Counted from the first letter of the stretch, positions 34,939 through 44,416 are shown. The stretch is DNA of 64,000 nt from Planctomycetota bacterium (GCA_021413865.1 JAIOPN010000064.1:1-64000), one strand, 5' to 3'. The notes: generated by a model not told the origin, from the sequence alone. Numbers and translations: made by a program.

Positions 34939-36183
34939 TTATGGATAGACCCACGCCCCCGCGCGGCCGGGGGTTTTCGATCCTGTCACGCGTTCCAGCG
35001 TGATCGGCACACCGTCCTGTGAAAGCGCACCGAGCACCGCGAAACCCATTGCCTCGCGGGCCTCGCAGGGGACACCTATCTCGTCCGAGACCACGACATC
35101 CCCGGACACATGCGCCCTGATCCGGTTCACCAGGGTTTTGTTCCGCACGCCGCCGCCGGCGAGCACCACCTCATAAGGCCCCGGCACGTCGCGCAGATAA
35201 ACGGCCAACCGCTGCGCGACCGACTCCACGGCCGACGCCAGGACCGCCACGTCGTGCATGTCGCGCGGGAAGACGGGCTGCGGCGCCTCGGTGGGCAGAT
35301 ACCTCCTCGCTTTCAAAGCCAGGTCACGCACCCACGTATCGGTGAACTGTTCTCGCCCCAGCGAGCGCGGCTTCTCGTCGCTCTGAAGCGGGCTCTGCCC
35401 GTAAATCATCCTGTACATCGTCTCACCGGTGTAACTCATCCTGGCCGAGATTTTCCCGTCTTCGTCATAGAGGTGACCGGGGAAGAGCGTGCGGACCACG
35501 CCGTCGATCAATAAGTTGCACGGCCCGATGTCCCCGCCGGTCATCGCCGCCGGCCCGCCGCCGCGCGGGATCACCGTCACGTTGCAGATGCCGCCGAGGT
35601 TGACGATCACGCGGGTGACGTCCGGCTTGCGGTACATCACCCAGTCGCTCATCGGCGTGATCGGCGCGCCCTGGCCGCCCGCGATCAGGTCCGCCTGCCG
35701 CAGGTCGTAGCAGACCGACACCCCGACGCGGCGCACGATCGGCCAGGGATCGAAGAGCTGCCAGCTCAGCCCCGCGTCCGGCGAGGCGTTGCGGTCGCCG
35801 GGGGCGTGCCAGATCGTCTGCCCGTGGGCGACGGCGAAGGCGATCTCGGATTTCGAGTTTTGGATTTCGGATTCGCGGAGCAGGTCGTTGATGGCGTCCG
35901 CGTGGAGTTCACCGAGAGTGCGGGCAGCGCGGAGGAAGCGGATGGGTTCGGCAGCGCCGCCAGAGGCGAAGTGGCGCAGCTCCTCCCGCAGCGCGCCGAG
36001 GGGGCGGCTGACCATGCCGAGGTAGTGGGCCTTCATCTCCAGCCGGTGACCGGTGATGGCGACGAGCGTCGCGTCCAGTCCGTCGAGGCTGGTGCCGGTC
36101 ATGCAGCCGACGACCAGGCGTGGGGAGGCCTGGGCCGCGGGATTCGCGGTCTCGGGCTGCCTTGGCGTGGAAACATCGGACAT
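34939..36183 (-). CDS. anmK: Anhydro-N-acetylmuramic acid kinase
   Basis: The protein has 414 residues, slightly longer than the usual 370. Motifs of the sugar-kinase fold are present: 'VVGCMTGTSLDGLDATLVAI' (ATP-phosphate loop), 'AVAHGQTIWHAPGDRN', 'GGICNVTVIPRGG' with 'GGDIGPCNLLIDGVV' (the catalytic GDxGxxN-type stretch), and 'VVLAGGGVRNKTLVNRIRA'. It opens and phosphorylates 1,6-anhydro-MurNAc to MurNAc-6-P, feeding murQ immediately downstream. A short Lys/Glu-poor leader (about 20 residues) precedes the domain. With the AmpG-like gene at 38330 this gives a near-complete muropeptide recovery route. Confidence 0.95.
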   Translation of the reverse strand: MSDVSTPRQPETANPAAQASPRLVVGCMTGTSLDGLDATLVAITGHRLEMKAHYLGMVSRPLGALREELRHFASGGAAEPIRFLRAARTLGELHADAINDLLRESEIQNSKSEIAFAVAHGQTIWHAPGDRNASPDAGLSWQLFDPWPIVRRVGVSVCYDLRQADLIAGGQGAPITPMSDWVMYRKPDVTRVIVNLGGICNVTVIPRGGGPAAMTGGDIGPCNLLIDGVVRTLFPGHLYDEDGKISARMSYTGETMYRMIYGQSPLQSDEKPRSLGREQFTDTWVRDLALKARRYLPTEAPQPVFPRDMHDVAVLASAVESVAQRLAVYLRDVPGPYEVVLAGGGVRNKTLVNRIRAHVSGDVVVSDEIGVPCEAREAMGFAVLGALSQDGVPITLERVTGSKTPGRAGAWVYP

Positions 36184-36284
36184 TAGGGATTGCCTCCGAA
36201 ATCATGGACCGCTTGCTTGCTCCCCGGCAGCCATAGCTTATCTTGTCCCCCTCGCCCCACCCCGGGGTCCGGAGGCTTTTCGTC

Positions 36285-37364
36285 ATGGCTGAACCAAAGA
36301 CGGTGCGGATCGGGTTCGTCGGCGGCGGGTACATGGGCCAACTCGCCCACATCGAAAACTACTGGAAGCTGCCGGGCGTCGAGCTCGTCGCACTCGCGGA
36401 GGGCCGGCCCGAGAGCGCCAAACTCGTGGCGAAGACCTACGGCATCAAAGAGGTGTACGGCCACCACAGCGAGATGCTCAAGAAGGCGGACATCGACGCC
36501 GTGGTGGCGATCCTCCCCTTCTCGCTCAACGCCGAGGTGGTCGAGGACGCGCTCAACGCCGGCAAGCACGTCATCACCGAGAAGCCCCAGGTCAACCGCA
36601 GCGACAAGGGCAAAAAGCTCATCGACCTGGCGAAGAAGAAGGGCGTGATCTACCAGGTCGGCTATATGAAGCGATTCGACCCGGCGGTGCGCTGGGCGAA
36701 GGAGCGCATCGCGGGCTGGAAGACGAGCAAGTCGTTCGGCTCGATGCTGGAGCTGCGCATCTGGTGCGGTGGCGGTGCGTGGCAGTGGTTCCGCGAGCCG
36801 GCGCTCAACGCGGGCGACCAGCCGGTGCAGTACCCCTCGAAGCTCGAGCCCAAGTGGGACTGGATGACCGACGACGTCTGGAGCTGGAAGGGCCACCAGG
36901 GCTGGACGAACTACTACAGCCACCAGACGAACCTCGCCCGCTACCTGGCCGGGGAGGATTACAAGATCGAGCACGCCCACAAAACCGACGGCGGGCACTT
37001 CATCCTCTGCTCCACCGATTCGGGCTCGACGGTGTTTCTTGAGTTCAGCACCCACTACCACAACCAGTGGGACGAGGGCTTCGAGGTGCGGTTCAACCGC
37101 GCCAAGCTCACGGCGAAGATGCCCTCGCCGCTGGCCAAGCGACAGATCGCCGAGGTGACCGCCTTCGAGTGCCCCGAGAAGGGCGAGGCGTACGAATACA
37201 GCCCCGTGCTGCCCGCGATCGACGGCTTCGCCAGCCAGGCGCGGCAGTTCGTCGCCTGCGTCCGCGGCGAGGACCAGCCCTGGTCCCCCGCCGCCGACGC
37301 CGTGAAGGAAATCGAGTTCAGCGAGCAGCTCATGCGGATCTACCAGGACCGCAAGCTGATCTGA
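36285..37364 (+). CDS. Gfo/Idh/MocA-family oxidoreductase
   Basis: The protein has 359 residues from ATG 36285, with GGAGG ten bases upstream. The N-terminal Rossmann fold has 'VRIGFVGGGYMGQLAHIENY' (GxGxxG-type) and 'HVITEKPQVNRSDKGKKLID' (the EKP motif, catalytic Lys). 'VGYMKRFDPAVRWAKERIAG' follows as in the family. The C-terminal beta domain carries the substrate site. Members oxidise or epimerise sugars and inositols with NAD(P). The next gene, 57 bases downstream, encodes a TIM-barrel isomerase, a frequent partner in sugar or inositol catabolism. Substrate unknown. Confidence 0.88.
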   Translation: MAEPKTVRIGFVGGGYMGQLAHIENYWKLPGVELVALAEGRPESAKLVAKTYGIKEVYGHHSEMLKKADIDAVVAILPFSLNAEVVEDALNAGKHVITEKPQVNRSDKGKKLIDLAKKKGVIYQVGYMKRFDPAVRWAKERIAGWKTSKSFGSMLELRIWCGGGAWQWFREPALNAGDQPVQYPSKLEPKWDWMTDDVWSWKGHQGWTNYYSHQTNLARYLAGEDYKIEHAHKTDGGHFILCSTDSGSTVFLEFSTHYHNQWDEGFEVRFNRAKLTAKMPSPLAKRQIAEVTAFECPEKGEAYEYSPVLPAIDGFASQARQFVACVRGEDQPWSPAADAVKEIEFSEQLMRIYQDRKLI

Positions 37365-37421
37365 TGTTTTTTTTGTTCAGTTATCCAATCGCACACATAA
37401 ACCCCCGCCAAGGAAATAACC

Positions 37422-38243
37422 ATGAGGCCCAGCCAGATCGCGATCAACAGCGTTTCCACGACGCAGAAGGACATCGAGGAGGCGCTCACGGCCTATAGCG
37501 CCGCGGGGTTCCGCAACGTGGAGTTCGTCCTCCCGAAGGTCAAGAAGTGGCTTGCCGCCGCGCCCGGCCGGACGGTCGGCGACGTGAAGAACCTGCTCGC
37601 CAAGCACAACATCACCTGCATCGGCGGCTTCGAGGCGGGGGTCTCTTCCTTTGGCGACGCCGAGGCAATCAAGAAGAACCACGAGCTGCACATCGAGAAC
37701 TCAAAGATCATCGGCGAACTGGGCGGCGGCACGATCGTCGTCGGCACAGACGGGGACGACAAGAAAGACCTGAGCACGCTCAAGACGATCGGCAAGACGC
37801 TCGGCACGCTCATCAAGGACATCCACCCCCAGGTGAACATTGCGGTGGAGTTCAACTGGTCGCCGGTGGTCAAGAGCATCCGTAGTGCGGCCGTCGTCGT
37901 CGAGGAGGCGTGCCACGGCCGCGTGGGCATCCTGTTTGACCCGGCCCACTACCACTGCACCGCCAGCAAGTTCGAGGACCTGACCGAAAAGGTCGTCCGC
38001 AAGATCATCCACGTCCATGTCGATGACATGCTCGACAAGCCCGGCGACGTGAGCAACTGCAACAACGACCGCGTCCTGCCCGGCGAAGGCACGCTCGACC
38101 TGCGCACCCTCTTCGCCCACTTCGACGAGCTGGGCTACCGCGGCCACTACTCGATCGAGATGTTCAACGCCGACCTGTGGGCGATGCCCGCCACGGTCGC
38201 GGCGAAGAAGATGTACGAGTCGATGGCGCGGCTGTGCGATTGA
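37422..38243 (+). CDS. Sugar phosphate isomerase/epimerase (AP endonuclease 2-like TIM barrel)
   Basis: The protein has 273 residues. It has the xylose-isomerase-like TIM barrel: 'IEEALTAYSAAGFRNVEFVL' (strand 1 region), 'NIAVEFNWSPVV' (metal-binding Glu), 'VGILFDPAHYHC' (FDxxH), 'IIHVHVDDM' (HVxD) and 'GHYSIEMFN' (last metal Glu). Such enzymes use a divalent metal to isomerise or epimerise keto sugars and inositol derivatives. It follows the Gfo/Idh/MocA gene closely (57 bases) and is probably in the same transcript, a standard pairing. Substrate unknown. Confidence 0.87.
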   Translation: MRPSQIAINSVSTTQKDIEEALTAYSAAGFRNVEFVLPKVKKWLAAAPGRTVGDVKNLLAKHNITCIGGFEAGVSSFGDAEAIKKNHELHIENSKIIGELGGGTIVVGTDGDDKKDLSTLKTIGKTLGTLIKDIHPQVNIAVEFNWSPVVKSIRSAAVVVEEACHGRVGILFDPAHYHCTASKFEDLTEKVVRKIIHVHVDDMLDKPGDVSNCNNDRVLPGEGTLDLRTLFAHFDELGYRGHYSIEMFNADLWAMPATVAAKKMYESMARLCD

Positions 38244-38264
38244 GTTGAGGAAAGAAAGATAGAG

Positions 38265-38287
38265 ACGCTAAGCCGCGAGCGGCGGGT
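38265..38287. repeat. Palindromic repeat family B, copy 5
   Basis: The unit GACGCTAAGCCGCGAGCGGC plus GGG lies between the isomerase and AmpG-like genes. Confidence 0.7.
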
Positions 38288-38329
38288 ATCCTTCGTGCCC
38301 GGTCCGTGACCTTGCCGATATCACACGGC

Positions 38330-39595
38330 ATGGCACGCGTGTCCCTTAGGCAGATATTCTTCAACCCGCGCACCGGGGCGCTGGTGGGACTGGGCTTCGC
38401 CTCGGGCATGCCCAATGGGCTGATCGGTGACCCGCTCAAGGCGTGGCTCACCGACTCGGGCGTGAATGTCAAAGAGATCGGCCTGTTCGCACTGGTGACG
38501 TTTCCCTACGTCTTCAAGTTCCTCTGGGCGCCGCTGCTGGACCGCTACTCGCTCCCGCTGCTGGGCCGGCGGCGCGGGTGGCTCGTGCTCCTGCAGGCTC
38601 TACTCGCGGCGGCCGTCGGTGTTACCGCACTTGTGGGACCCCGGCACCCGGGCGCGTCTCTCGTGCCCATCGCGATCGCCGGGGTGGCGATCGTCTTCCT
38701 GAGCGCGAGCCTCGACATCGTGGCCGACGCCTACCGCGCCGACGTCCTGCCGCCCGACGAGCGTGCCTCCGGCGCGGCCACGTTCGTCATGGGGTGGCGC
38801 ATCGCGTTCATCGCCGGCACCGCGGGAGCGATGGTGCTCGCCTCCCGCACCGGCTGGCCGGCGGCGTTTGGGTGCCTCGCCCTGCTCATGGCCGCCACCA
38901 TAATCGTCACCCTGCTGGCCCCCGAGCCCCCCGCCGCCGCGCCCCAGACCCTGCGTGAAGCAGTCGTCGAGCCCTTCCACAACTTCGTCGCCCGCGCCGG
39001 CTGGGCGTCGCTGGTCATCCTCGGCTTCGTCCTGCTCTTCAAGATGCCCGACGTGCTGGCCAACGAGATGCTCATCCCCCTCCTGCGCGACCACCTGCGA
39101 TTCTCCCTCGACGAGATCGCCGGTATCAGGCAGGCGTTGGGCTTCTTCATCACCATCACGGGCGCGCTCGCCGGCGGGCTGATCGTCCCCAAACTGGGCA
39201 TGATGCGCTCGCTCTGGCTCTTCGGCGTCTTGCAAGCGGTGAGCAACCTGGGCTTCTGGTTCCTGGCGATCCACGGGCAGGACAAGACCGCGTTCGTCGC
39301 CGTGACCGTCGTCGAAAACTTCTGCGGCGGCCTCGTGGCGGCGGGGTTCGTCGCCTACCTCATGAGCCTGTGCGACCCGCGCTACTCCGCCGCTCAGTAC
39401 GCGATCCTCTCGGCCATCATGGCGGGCACGCGGCTGCTATTCGGCCCGTACACCGGCGTGCTCGTCAGAGATTACGGCTATGCCAACTTCTTCCTCATCA
39501 GCGCCGCCTCGGGCGTCCCGGGCATGCTCCTGCTCCTCTTCCTCCGCACGCCCGGGGAAACGCACCACGGCGGTGATACACTTACCCCGGCATGA
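38330..39595 (+). CDS. AmpG-like MFS permease
   Basis: The protein has 421 residues from ATG 38330; a GTG at 38306 in frame is the alternative. It has twelve hydrophobic segments. The start 'LVGLGFASGMPNGLIGDPLK' followed by 'AWLTDSGVNVKEIGLFALVT' and 'FLWAPLLDRYSLPLLGRRRG' is the AmpG signature, seen in permeases that import anhydro-muropeptides. With anmK and murQ about 2 kb away it completes an import-and-use route for peptidoglycan fragments, though AmpG-like proteins are diverse and the substrate here is inferred. Its stop overlaps the next start (ATGA), so it is coupled to the hydrolase gene. Confidence 0.85.
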   Translation: MARVSLRQIFFNPRTGALVGLGFASGMPNGLIGDPLKAWLTDSGVNVKEIGLFALVTFPYVFKFLWAPLLDRYSLPLLGRRRGWLVLLQALLAAAVGVTALVGPRHPGASLVPIAIAGVAIVFLSASLDIVADAYRADVLPPDERASGAATFVMGWRIAFIAGTAGAMVLASRTGWPAAFGCLALLMAATIIVTLLAPEPPAAAPQTLREAVVEPFHNFVARAGWASLVILGFVLLFKMPDVLANEMLIPLLRDHLRFSLDEIAGIRQALGFFITITGALAGGLIVPKLGMMRSLWLFGVLQAVSNLGFWFLAIHGQDKTAFVAVTVVENFCGGLVAAGFVAYLMSLCDPRYSAAQYAILSAIMAGTRLLFGPYTGVLVRDYGYANFFLISAASGVPGMLLLLFLRTPGETHHGGDTLTPA

Positions 39596-40485
39596 TCGAC
39601 GACGAGCCCCACCTCCTCGCCGACGAGCTCCCCAAAGGCAAACGCTCTTTCAAACGCGCCCTGCGCCGCGGCCTGGCGTATTGCGTCGTGGGTTACATCA
39701 CCTGGTGCGGGTTCCTCTGGCTGTTCCAGGATCAGATCGTCTTCCCGCGCAACCTCGCGCCCAGGCCACCGGCGGGCGTGCCTTATCGGGGCGCCGAGGA
39801 GATGAAGCTCGACATCGGCGACGGCACGACCGTACACGCCTGGTTCGCCCCTGCGCCCGGCGCGTCGGCGCAGCACCCCGCGCCGATGGTGGTCTATTGC
39901 CACGGCAACGCCGAGATCGTCGAGGTCCAGCACCGCACGGTCGAGATGTACCGCCGCATGGGCGTGTCGGTGCTGCTGCCCGAGTACCGCGGCTACGGCC
40001 GTGACGGCGGCAAGCCTTCGCAGGAGGCGATCCGTAAAGACGCGTTGAAGTTCATCGAGACGGCGGCCAATCGGCCGGACGTGGACCGCGCCCGCGTCAT
40101 CCTGCACGGCCGATCCCTGGGCGGCGGGGTGGCGTGCGACATCTGCCGGATATTCAAGCCGGCGGCGATGATTCTCGAATCCACCTTCGTGAGCGTCTCG
40201 GGGCTGGCGTGGCGGTACGGCGTGCCGCCTCTGGTCGTGCGCAACCCGTTCAACAACGGGGAAGCGCTGTCGCAATACACCGGGCCGCTGCTGATTTTTC
40301 ACGGCACGCGCGACGACATCCTCCCCGTGGCCAACGGACGCCGGTTGCACGAGCTCAATCCCCGCGCGCGGTACGTCGAGTATGACGCCATGCACAACGA
40401 CTTCCCCGGCCGCGGCAACGAGGAGGGCTTTGAGCGTGACATCCGCGATTTCCTCGCCGCGAACGGGTTGATCGCGGCGCCGTGA
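39592..40485 (+). CDS. Alpha/beta hydrolase, membrane-anchored (ABHD17/Bem46-like)
   Basis: The protein has 297 residues and starts in a four-base ATGA overlap with the AmpG-like gene. A single membrane helix (residues about 25-45, 'GLAYCVVGYITWCGFLWLF') is followed by an alpha/beta hydrolase domain: 'VVYCHGNAE' (oxyanion loop), 'YRGYGRDGGKPS', 'VILHGRSLGGGVACDI' (nucleophile elbow GRSLGG), 'GTRDDILP' (Asp) and 'DAMHNDFPG' (His). The pattern resembles Bem46 and ABHD17 proteins, which deacylate lipids or proteins. The substrate is unknown; the link to AmpG may mean a cell-envelope substrate. Confidence 0.85.
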   Translation: MIDDEPHLLADELPKGKRSFKRALRRGLAYCVVGYITWCGFLWLFQDQIVFPRNLAPRPPAGVPYRGAEEMKLDIGDGTTVHAWFAPAPGASAQHPAPMVVYCHGNAEIVEVQHRTVEMYRRMGVSVLLPEYRGYGRDGGKPSQEAIRKDALKFIETAANRPDVDRARVILHGRSLGGGVACDICRIFKPAAMILESTFVSVSGLAWRYGVPPLVVRNPFNNGEALSQYTGPLLIFHGTRDDILPVANGRRLHELNPRARYVEYDAMHNDFPGRGNEEGFERDIRDFLAANGLIAAP

Positions 40486-40530
40486 CCGCGCCGCCGGGGC
40501 GTCGCGCGAAACATCCCTATAATCGTTGAT

Positions 40531-42309
40531 ATGAAAAGGCCCCGTCGCATCCTGTTGGCGTTGCTGGCGGTGATGCTCTCGCTGCACGGCTGGCTCGGCG
40601 CCCGCGCTTCGGTCGAGCAGCGGGCCGCTCAGACCACGGCCGCACCGACCACGCAGCCGCACGCCACCGGCTCGGCGTTCTTCACCGCGCTACCCTCGGG
40701 GGCGAACGTCGCCATCATCCGCGTCGAGGGCGAGCTCTACGATTACACCGTCGATAGCTTCAAACGCCGCGCCGACCAGGCGATCAAGAACGGCGCGTCC
40801 GTGATTGTTGTCGAACTGGATACGACAGGCGGCCTGGTTACCAGCGCCCTGGACCTCAGCCGCGCGATCAAGAACCTGCCCGTGCCGACCATCGCGTGGG
40901 TCAACCCGATCGCCTACTCGGGCGGCATCATGGTCGCCGCCGCGTGCAACGCGATCCTCATGGCCCCGGCCTCGGCGCTGGGCGACTGCGCCCCGATCGT
41001 CCCGGGCATGAACCTCTCGCCCACCGAACGCGCCAAGGCTCTCTCGCCCATCCTCACCGAGTTCCGCGACAGCGCCCAGCGCAACGGCTATGACTACACG
41101 CTCTTCCACGCCATGTGCGAACTGGGCGTCGAGGTGAGTGAGATTCAAAACATCCGCACGGGCGAACACAGGCTGGTCAGCCAGGGGGACTACGAGATCA
41201 TGGTCGCTGGCGCAACCCCCGACGCCGTCCGCGCCGCGGCACGAACCCGCACGCAGAGCGGCAACGCCGCGGCCCAGCCTTCTCAGCCGGTTTCGCCCCT
41301 GGCGCCGCTGCTGCCCAATCTGTCCGGCGCGGCGACGGCCAACACTCCAACGATCCCCACCGAGGAGCTGGGCGGCTTCATGCCCGAAGAGGCCACGGAC
41401 GCCGACCGCGCCGCGTGGAAGGACGTGCGCGTGGTGCACGACGGCAAGTCGCTGCTGACCATGCACCAGAACGAGGCGATCAACGTCCGCCTCGCGAGCG
41501 GGATCGTGCGCGACGACGCGGATCTCCAGCAGTTTCTCTCCGCCGCGACGATCGCTCGCTACAACCAGAGCTGGACCGTCGGCGCGGCGCACTGGCTCAC
41601 GCACCCCGTCGTGCGCGGCGTGCTCATCGTGGTCATGCTGCTGGGGGCGTACATCGAGTTCCAGGCGCCGGGCGTCAGCCTGCCGGGCGCGGTCGCGGTG
41701 ATCGCGCTGCTCCTGCTGCTGGTCTCGCCATTTCTCGTCGGGCTGGGCGAGGTCTGGCACCTCATCATGTTCGTCATCGGCCTGGGGCTGCTGATCTTTG
41801 AGTTGGTGATGCCCCACTTTGGCCTGATCGGGATTCTCGGGATCGTCCTCATGCTCGCCGGCCTGATCCTGGCCGTGGTGCCGACCTCGGGCTCGGGCCC
41901 CGTGCCGATGCCCGCGCCCGAGATGATCGGTCGGCTCCAACAGTCATTCATCTGGACGTGTCTGGCGATCATCTGCTCGGCCCCCGGCTTCTGGCTCATC
42001 ACGCGGTACTTCGGCAACATCCCCGTCCTCAACCGCCTCGTGCTGCACAACCCCGTGCCCGCGATGGACGGCGGAGGCTGGCCCGCCACCGGACAGGTCA
42101 GCGGCGGCGAGGCGTTGGGGCACGGCACGATCAAGGTCGGCTCCACCGGCCGGGCGGTCTCGAACCTGCGGCCCAGCGGCCGCGCGGAGATCGACGGACA
42201 GACCATCGACGTCGTGACCCCCGGCGCCTGGATCGAGCCGGGCACGCCGGTGCGCGTCGTCGAGGTGCAGGGCAACCGCATCGTGGTGGAGGCCGAGCGT
42301 ACTACATAA
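40531..42309 (+). CDS. NfeD-family membrane protease
   Basis: The protein has 592 residues. A leader (residues 1-25) is followed by a ClpP-like serine protease domain: 'VIVVELDTTGGLVTSALDLS', 'TIAWVNPIAYSGGIMVAAAC' (the Ser of AYSGG is the likely nucleophile) and 'ASALGDCAPIVPG'. Next come about four to five membrane helices ('GVLIVVMLLGAYIEFQAPGV', 'LIMFVIGLGLLIFELVMPHF', 'LIGILGIVLMLAGLILAVVP') and a C-terminal OB-fold NfeD domain ending 'GTPVRVVEVQGNRIVVEAER'. Such proteins work with stomatin-like partners to cleave membrane proteins. No stomatin gene is visible here. It starts 45 bases after the hydrolase gene. Confidence 0.9.
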   Translation: MKRPRRILLALLAVMLSLHGWLGARASVEQRAAQTTAAPTTQPHATGSAFFTALPSGANVAIIRVEGELYDYTVDSFKRRADQAIKNGASVIVVELDTTGGLVTSALDLSRAIKNLPVPTIAWVNPIAYSGGIMVAAACNAILMAPASALGDCAPIVPGMNLSPTERAKALSPILTEFRDSAQRNGYDYTLFHAMCELGVEVSEIQNIRTGEHRLVSQGDYEIMVAGATPDAVRAAARTRTQSGNAAAQPSQPVSPLAPLLPNLSGAATANTPTIPTEELGGFMPEEATDADRAAWKDVRVVHDGKSLLTMHQNEAINVRLASGIVRDDADLQQFLSAATIARYNQSWTVGAAHWLTHPVVRGVLIVVMLLGAYIEFQAPGVSLPGAVAVIALLLLLVSPFLVGLGEVWHLIMFVIGLGLLIFELVMPHFGLIGILGIVLMLAGLILAVVPTSGSGPVPMPAPEMIGRLQQSFIWTCLAIICSAPGFWLITRYFGNIPVLNRLVLHNPVPAMDGGGWPATGQVSGGEALGHGTIKVGSTGRAVSNLRPSGRAEIDGQTIDVVTPGAWIEPGTPVRVVEVQGNRIVVEAERTT

Positions 42310-42332
42310 ATGTTTGCGCACGCACCGCGGCT

Positions 42333-43451
42333 TCAGCACACCCTTGAACGCAGACATACATCACCGTCGAACCGTGACAGCGAGACGAGTTCGAGCCGCG
42401 TGCCGTTCAGGCCCGGCGCGTGAGGCAGCCGCGCGGCCCCGTTTCGGCCGAGCGTGAACGGCGCGAGGTACACGTGCGTCTCGCAGACCAGTTTTTGGCG
42501 GAAGCACTCCTCCAGAAGGAATGCGCCTCCCTCGACGAGGACATTGGTCGCGCTGTGCCCATCGGCAAGATGCCGGAACAATGGCTCCAGGTCGAGCACC
42601 CGCCGCCCCTCCATCGCGGGCAGCGCGACGAACTCGACGCCGCGCGCTTCGAGCCGGCGCAGCTTCACGGAACGCCGACAAAGCACGCTCTCACGCACCG
42701 CGATCGTCACCGGCACGGTCTTCACATCAAGCACCGCGGCCCGCTCCGGGGTGCGCAGGTCGGGATCGACCACGACGCGCCGCCCGACGCGCCGCACCGG
42801 CACCCCGCGGGCCGTGAGGCGGGGGTCGTCAGCGATGATGGTGCCCACGCCGACGACTATCGCATCCACCTGGGCGCGGAGAAGGTGCGCGTCGCGGCGA
42901 GACTTTTCGTTACTGATCCACGCCGGTTTGCCGGGCCGGTTCGCCGGCAGGGCCATGCGGCCGTCGAGCATCTGCGCCCATTTGGCGATCACCCAGGGCA
43001 GGCCCGTCGTGACCCGGTGGATGAAGGGGGCGTTGAGTGATACGGCTTCATCGCGGCCCACGCCGACGCGGACCTTGATGCCGGCGCGGCGCAGCGCCGC
43101 CAGCCCCCCGCCGGCGACCCGGGGAAAGGGATCGACCATGGCGGCGATCACGCGTGCGGGCCGCGCCGCGATCAAGGCGTCGGTGCAGGGCGGGGTTTTG
43201 CCGTGGTGACAGCAGGGTTCGAGCGTGACGTACACATCGGCGCCGCGCACCTGCACACCCCGCCGCGAGGCTTGCTGCAGGGCAACGATCTCCGCGTGCG
43301 GCCCGCCGAACCGGCGGTGCCACCCCTCGGCCAAAATCCGGCCGTTGCGGACGATGACGCACCCGACCATCGGGTTGGGCTCGACGCGCCCCATGCCGCG
43401 CGACGCCAGCTCAAGGGCGCGGCGCATGAATGTTGAATCCGCGTCGCTCAT
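42333..43451 (-). CDS. ribD: Riboflavin biosynthesis deaminase/reductase
   Basis: The protein has 372 residues from ATG 43451. The N-terminal deaminase half has 'PNPMVGCVIVRNGRILAEGW', 'PHAEIVALQQA' (HAE) and 'TLEPCCHHGKTPPCT' (PCCxxGxTPPC, zinc). The reductase half has 'WVIAKWAQMLDGRMAL', 'DAIVVGVGTIIADDPRLTAR' and 'LVEGGAFLLEECFRQKLV'. It deaminates then reduces the pyrimidine intermediate of riboflavin synthesis, using NADPH. It is monocistronic, with neither ribB/ribE nor an FMN riboswitch visible nearby. The tail after residue 350 is short and basic. Confidence 0.94.
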   Translation of the reverse strand: MSDADSTFMRRALELASRGMGRVEPNPMVGCVIVRNGRILAEGWHRRFGGPHAEIVALQQASRRGVQVRGADVYVTLEPCCHHGKTPPCTDALIAARPARVIAAMVDPFPRVAGGGLAALRRAGIKVRVGVGRDEAVSLNAPFIHRVTTGLPWVIAKWAQMLDGRMALPANRPGKPAWISNEKSRRDAHLLRAQVDAIVVGVGTIIADDPRLTARGVPVRRVGRRVVVDPDLRTPERAAVLDVKTVPVTIAVRESVLCRRSVKLRRLEARGVEFVALPAMEGRRVLDLEPLFRHLADGHSATNVLVEGGAFLLEECFRQKLVCETHVYLAPFTLGRNGAARLPHAPGLNGTRLELVSLSRFDGDVCLRSRVC

Positions 43452-43543
43452 GGGCCTCAGTGTAGCGACGCCCGGGCCCCGGCCGCGGCACAAACAAGGG
43501 GGTGAAACCGATACAATGGTTTGCACACTTTGGGGAACCCGCC

Positions 43544-44416
43544 ATGAAAAAGCTGTTGCGAATCGCCGTCGTCCTGCTCCTGATCCTGGTTGTGGTGATC
43601 GGCGTGGTGATCTTCATGCTCGACGGCATCGCCAAGTCACGCATCGAGAGCGCGACAACCACAATGCTGGGCGTCAAGACAACGGTCGGCTCGCTCAACA
43701 TCAAGCTCATCTCCGCCCAGGGCCGGATCGGGAATTTGAATATCGCCAATCCCGACGGCTACAAGGCCGATCACTTCATGACCCTGAAGAAGGGTGAACT
43801 CGGCGTCAGCCTCAGCTCGCTGCTCGGCGACACGGTCGAGGTACCCAAGATCGAGCTGGACGGGATCGACGTCATGCTGGAAAAGCAGGGAGGAAAGGCG
43901 AATTACGAGGCGATCCTCGCGAACATGAAGAAGGGCGAGACCCAGCCCGACCCGGCCGATCCGCAGAAGACGGGCAAGAAGTTCATGGTGCGTGAGATCG
44001 TGATCCGCAACCTGATGGTGCACGTGGACATGATGCCTCTCGTCGGCAACGTCACGAAGCTCGACGTGCCGATCGAAGAGATCCACATGACCAACGTCGG
44101 CTCGGACTCCGACAACGGCGTGCAGATGAAGGAACTGTCGGGCACGATCGTGAAGGCGGTCTTCACCGCGATCGCCGCCAAGGGGGGCGGCATCCTCCCG
44201 GCCGAACTGACCACGGACCTGCTCGGCGGCCTGTCGCACCTCAAGGGGGTGGGCGACATCGGCGTGAAGTTCACCGGCGAGGCGACCAAACAACTCACAA
44301 ACATCACGGGGGCGCTGGGCAAGGGCGTCGGTGATGTTGTAGGAAAGGACGCCGGCAAGGCGCTCGAGGGGCTGGGCGGGATCTTCAACAAGAAGAAGAC
44401 CGATGAGAAAAAATAA
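43544..44416 (+). CDS. AsmA-like membrane-anchored protein
   Basis: The protein has 290 residues from ATG 43544. A single N-terminal membrane helix ('LLRIAVVLLLILVVVIGVVI') is followed by beta-rich, AsmA-like sequence: 'SATTTMLGVKTTVGSLNIKL', 'GRIGNLNIANPDGYKADHFM' and 'VPKIELDGIDVMLEKQG'. AsmA-type proteins lie in the periplasm anchored in the inner membrane and are tied to lipid or outer-membrane assembly. Residues about 125-160 form a Lys/Pro-rich linker and the end is Gly/Lys-rich. Function here is inferred from fold only. It stands alone, facing the Rrf2 regulator gene. Confidence 0.72.
   Translation: MKKLLRIAVVLLLILVVVIGVVIFMLDGIAKSRIESATTTMLGVKTTVGSLNIKLISAQGRIGNLNIANPDGYKADHFMTLKKGELGVSLSSLLGDTVEVPKIELDGIDVMLEKQGGKANYEAILANMKKGETQPDPADPQKTGKKFMVREIVIRNLMVHVDMMPLVGNVTKLDVPIEEIHMTNVGSDSDNGVQMKELSGTIVKAVFTAIAAKGGGILPAELTTDLLGGLSHLKGVGDIGVKFTGEATKQLTNITGALGKGVGDVVGKDAGKALEGLGGIFNKKKTDEKK

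Noticed and set aside
42333-43526. FMN riboswitch ahead of ribD
   Set aside because: I found no RFN-element conserved stretches (AGGGCA-type helices) in the short upstream gap.
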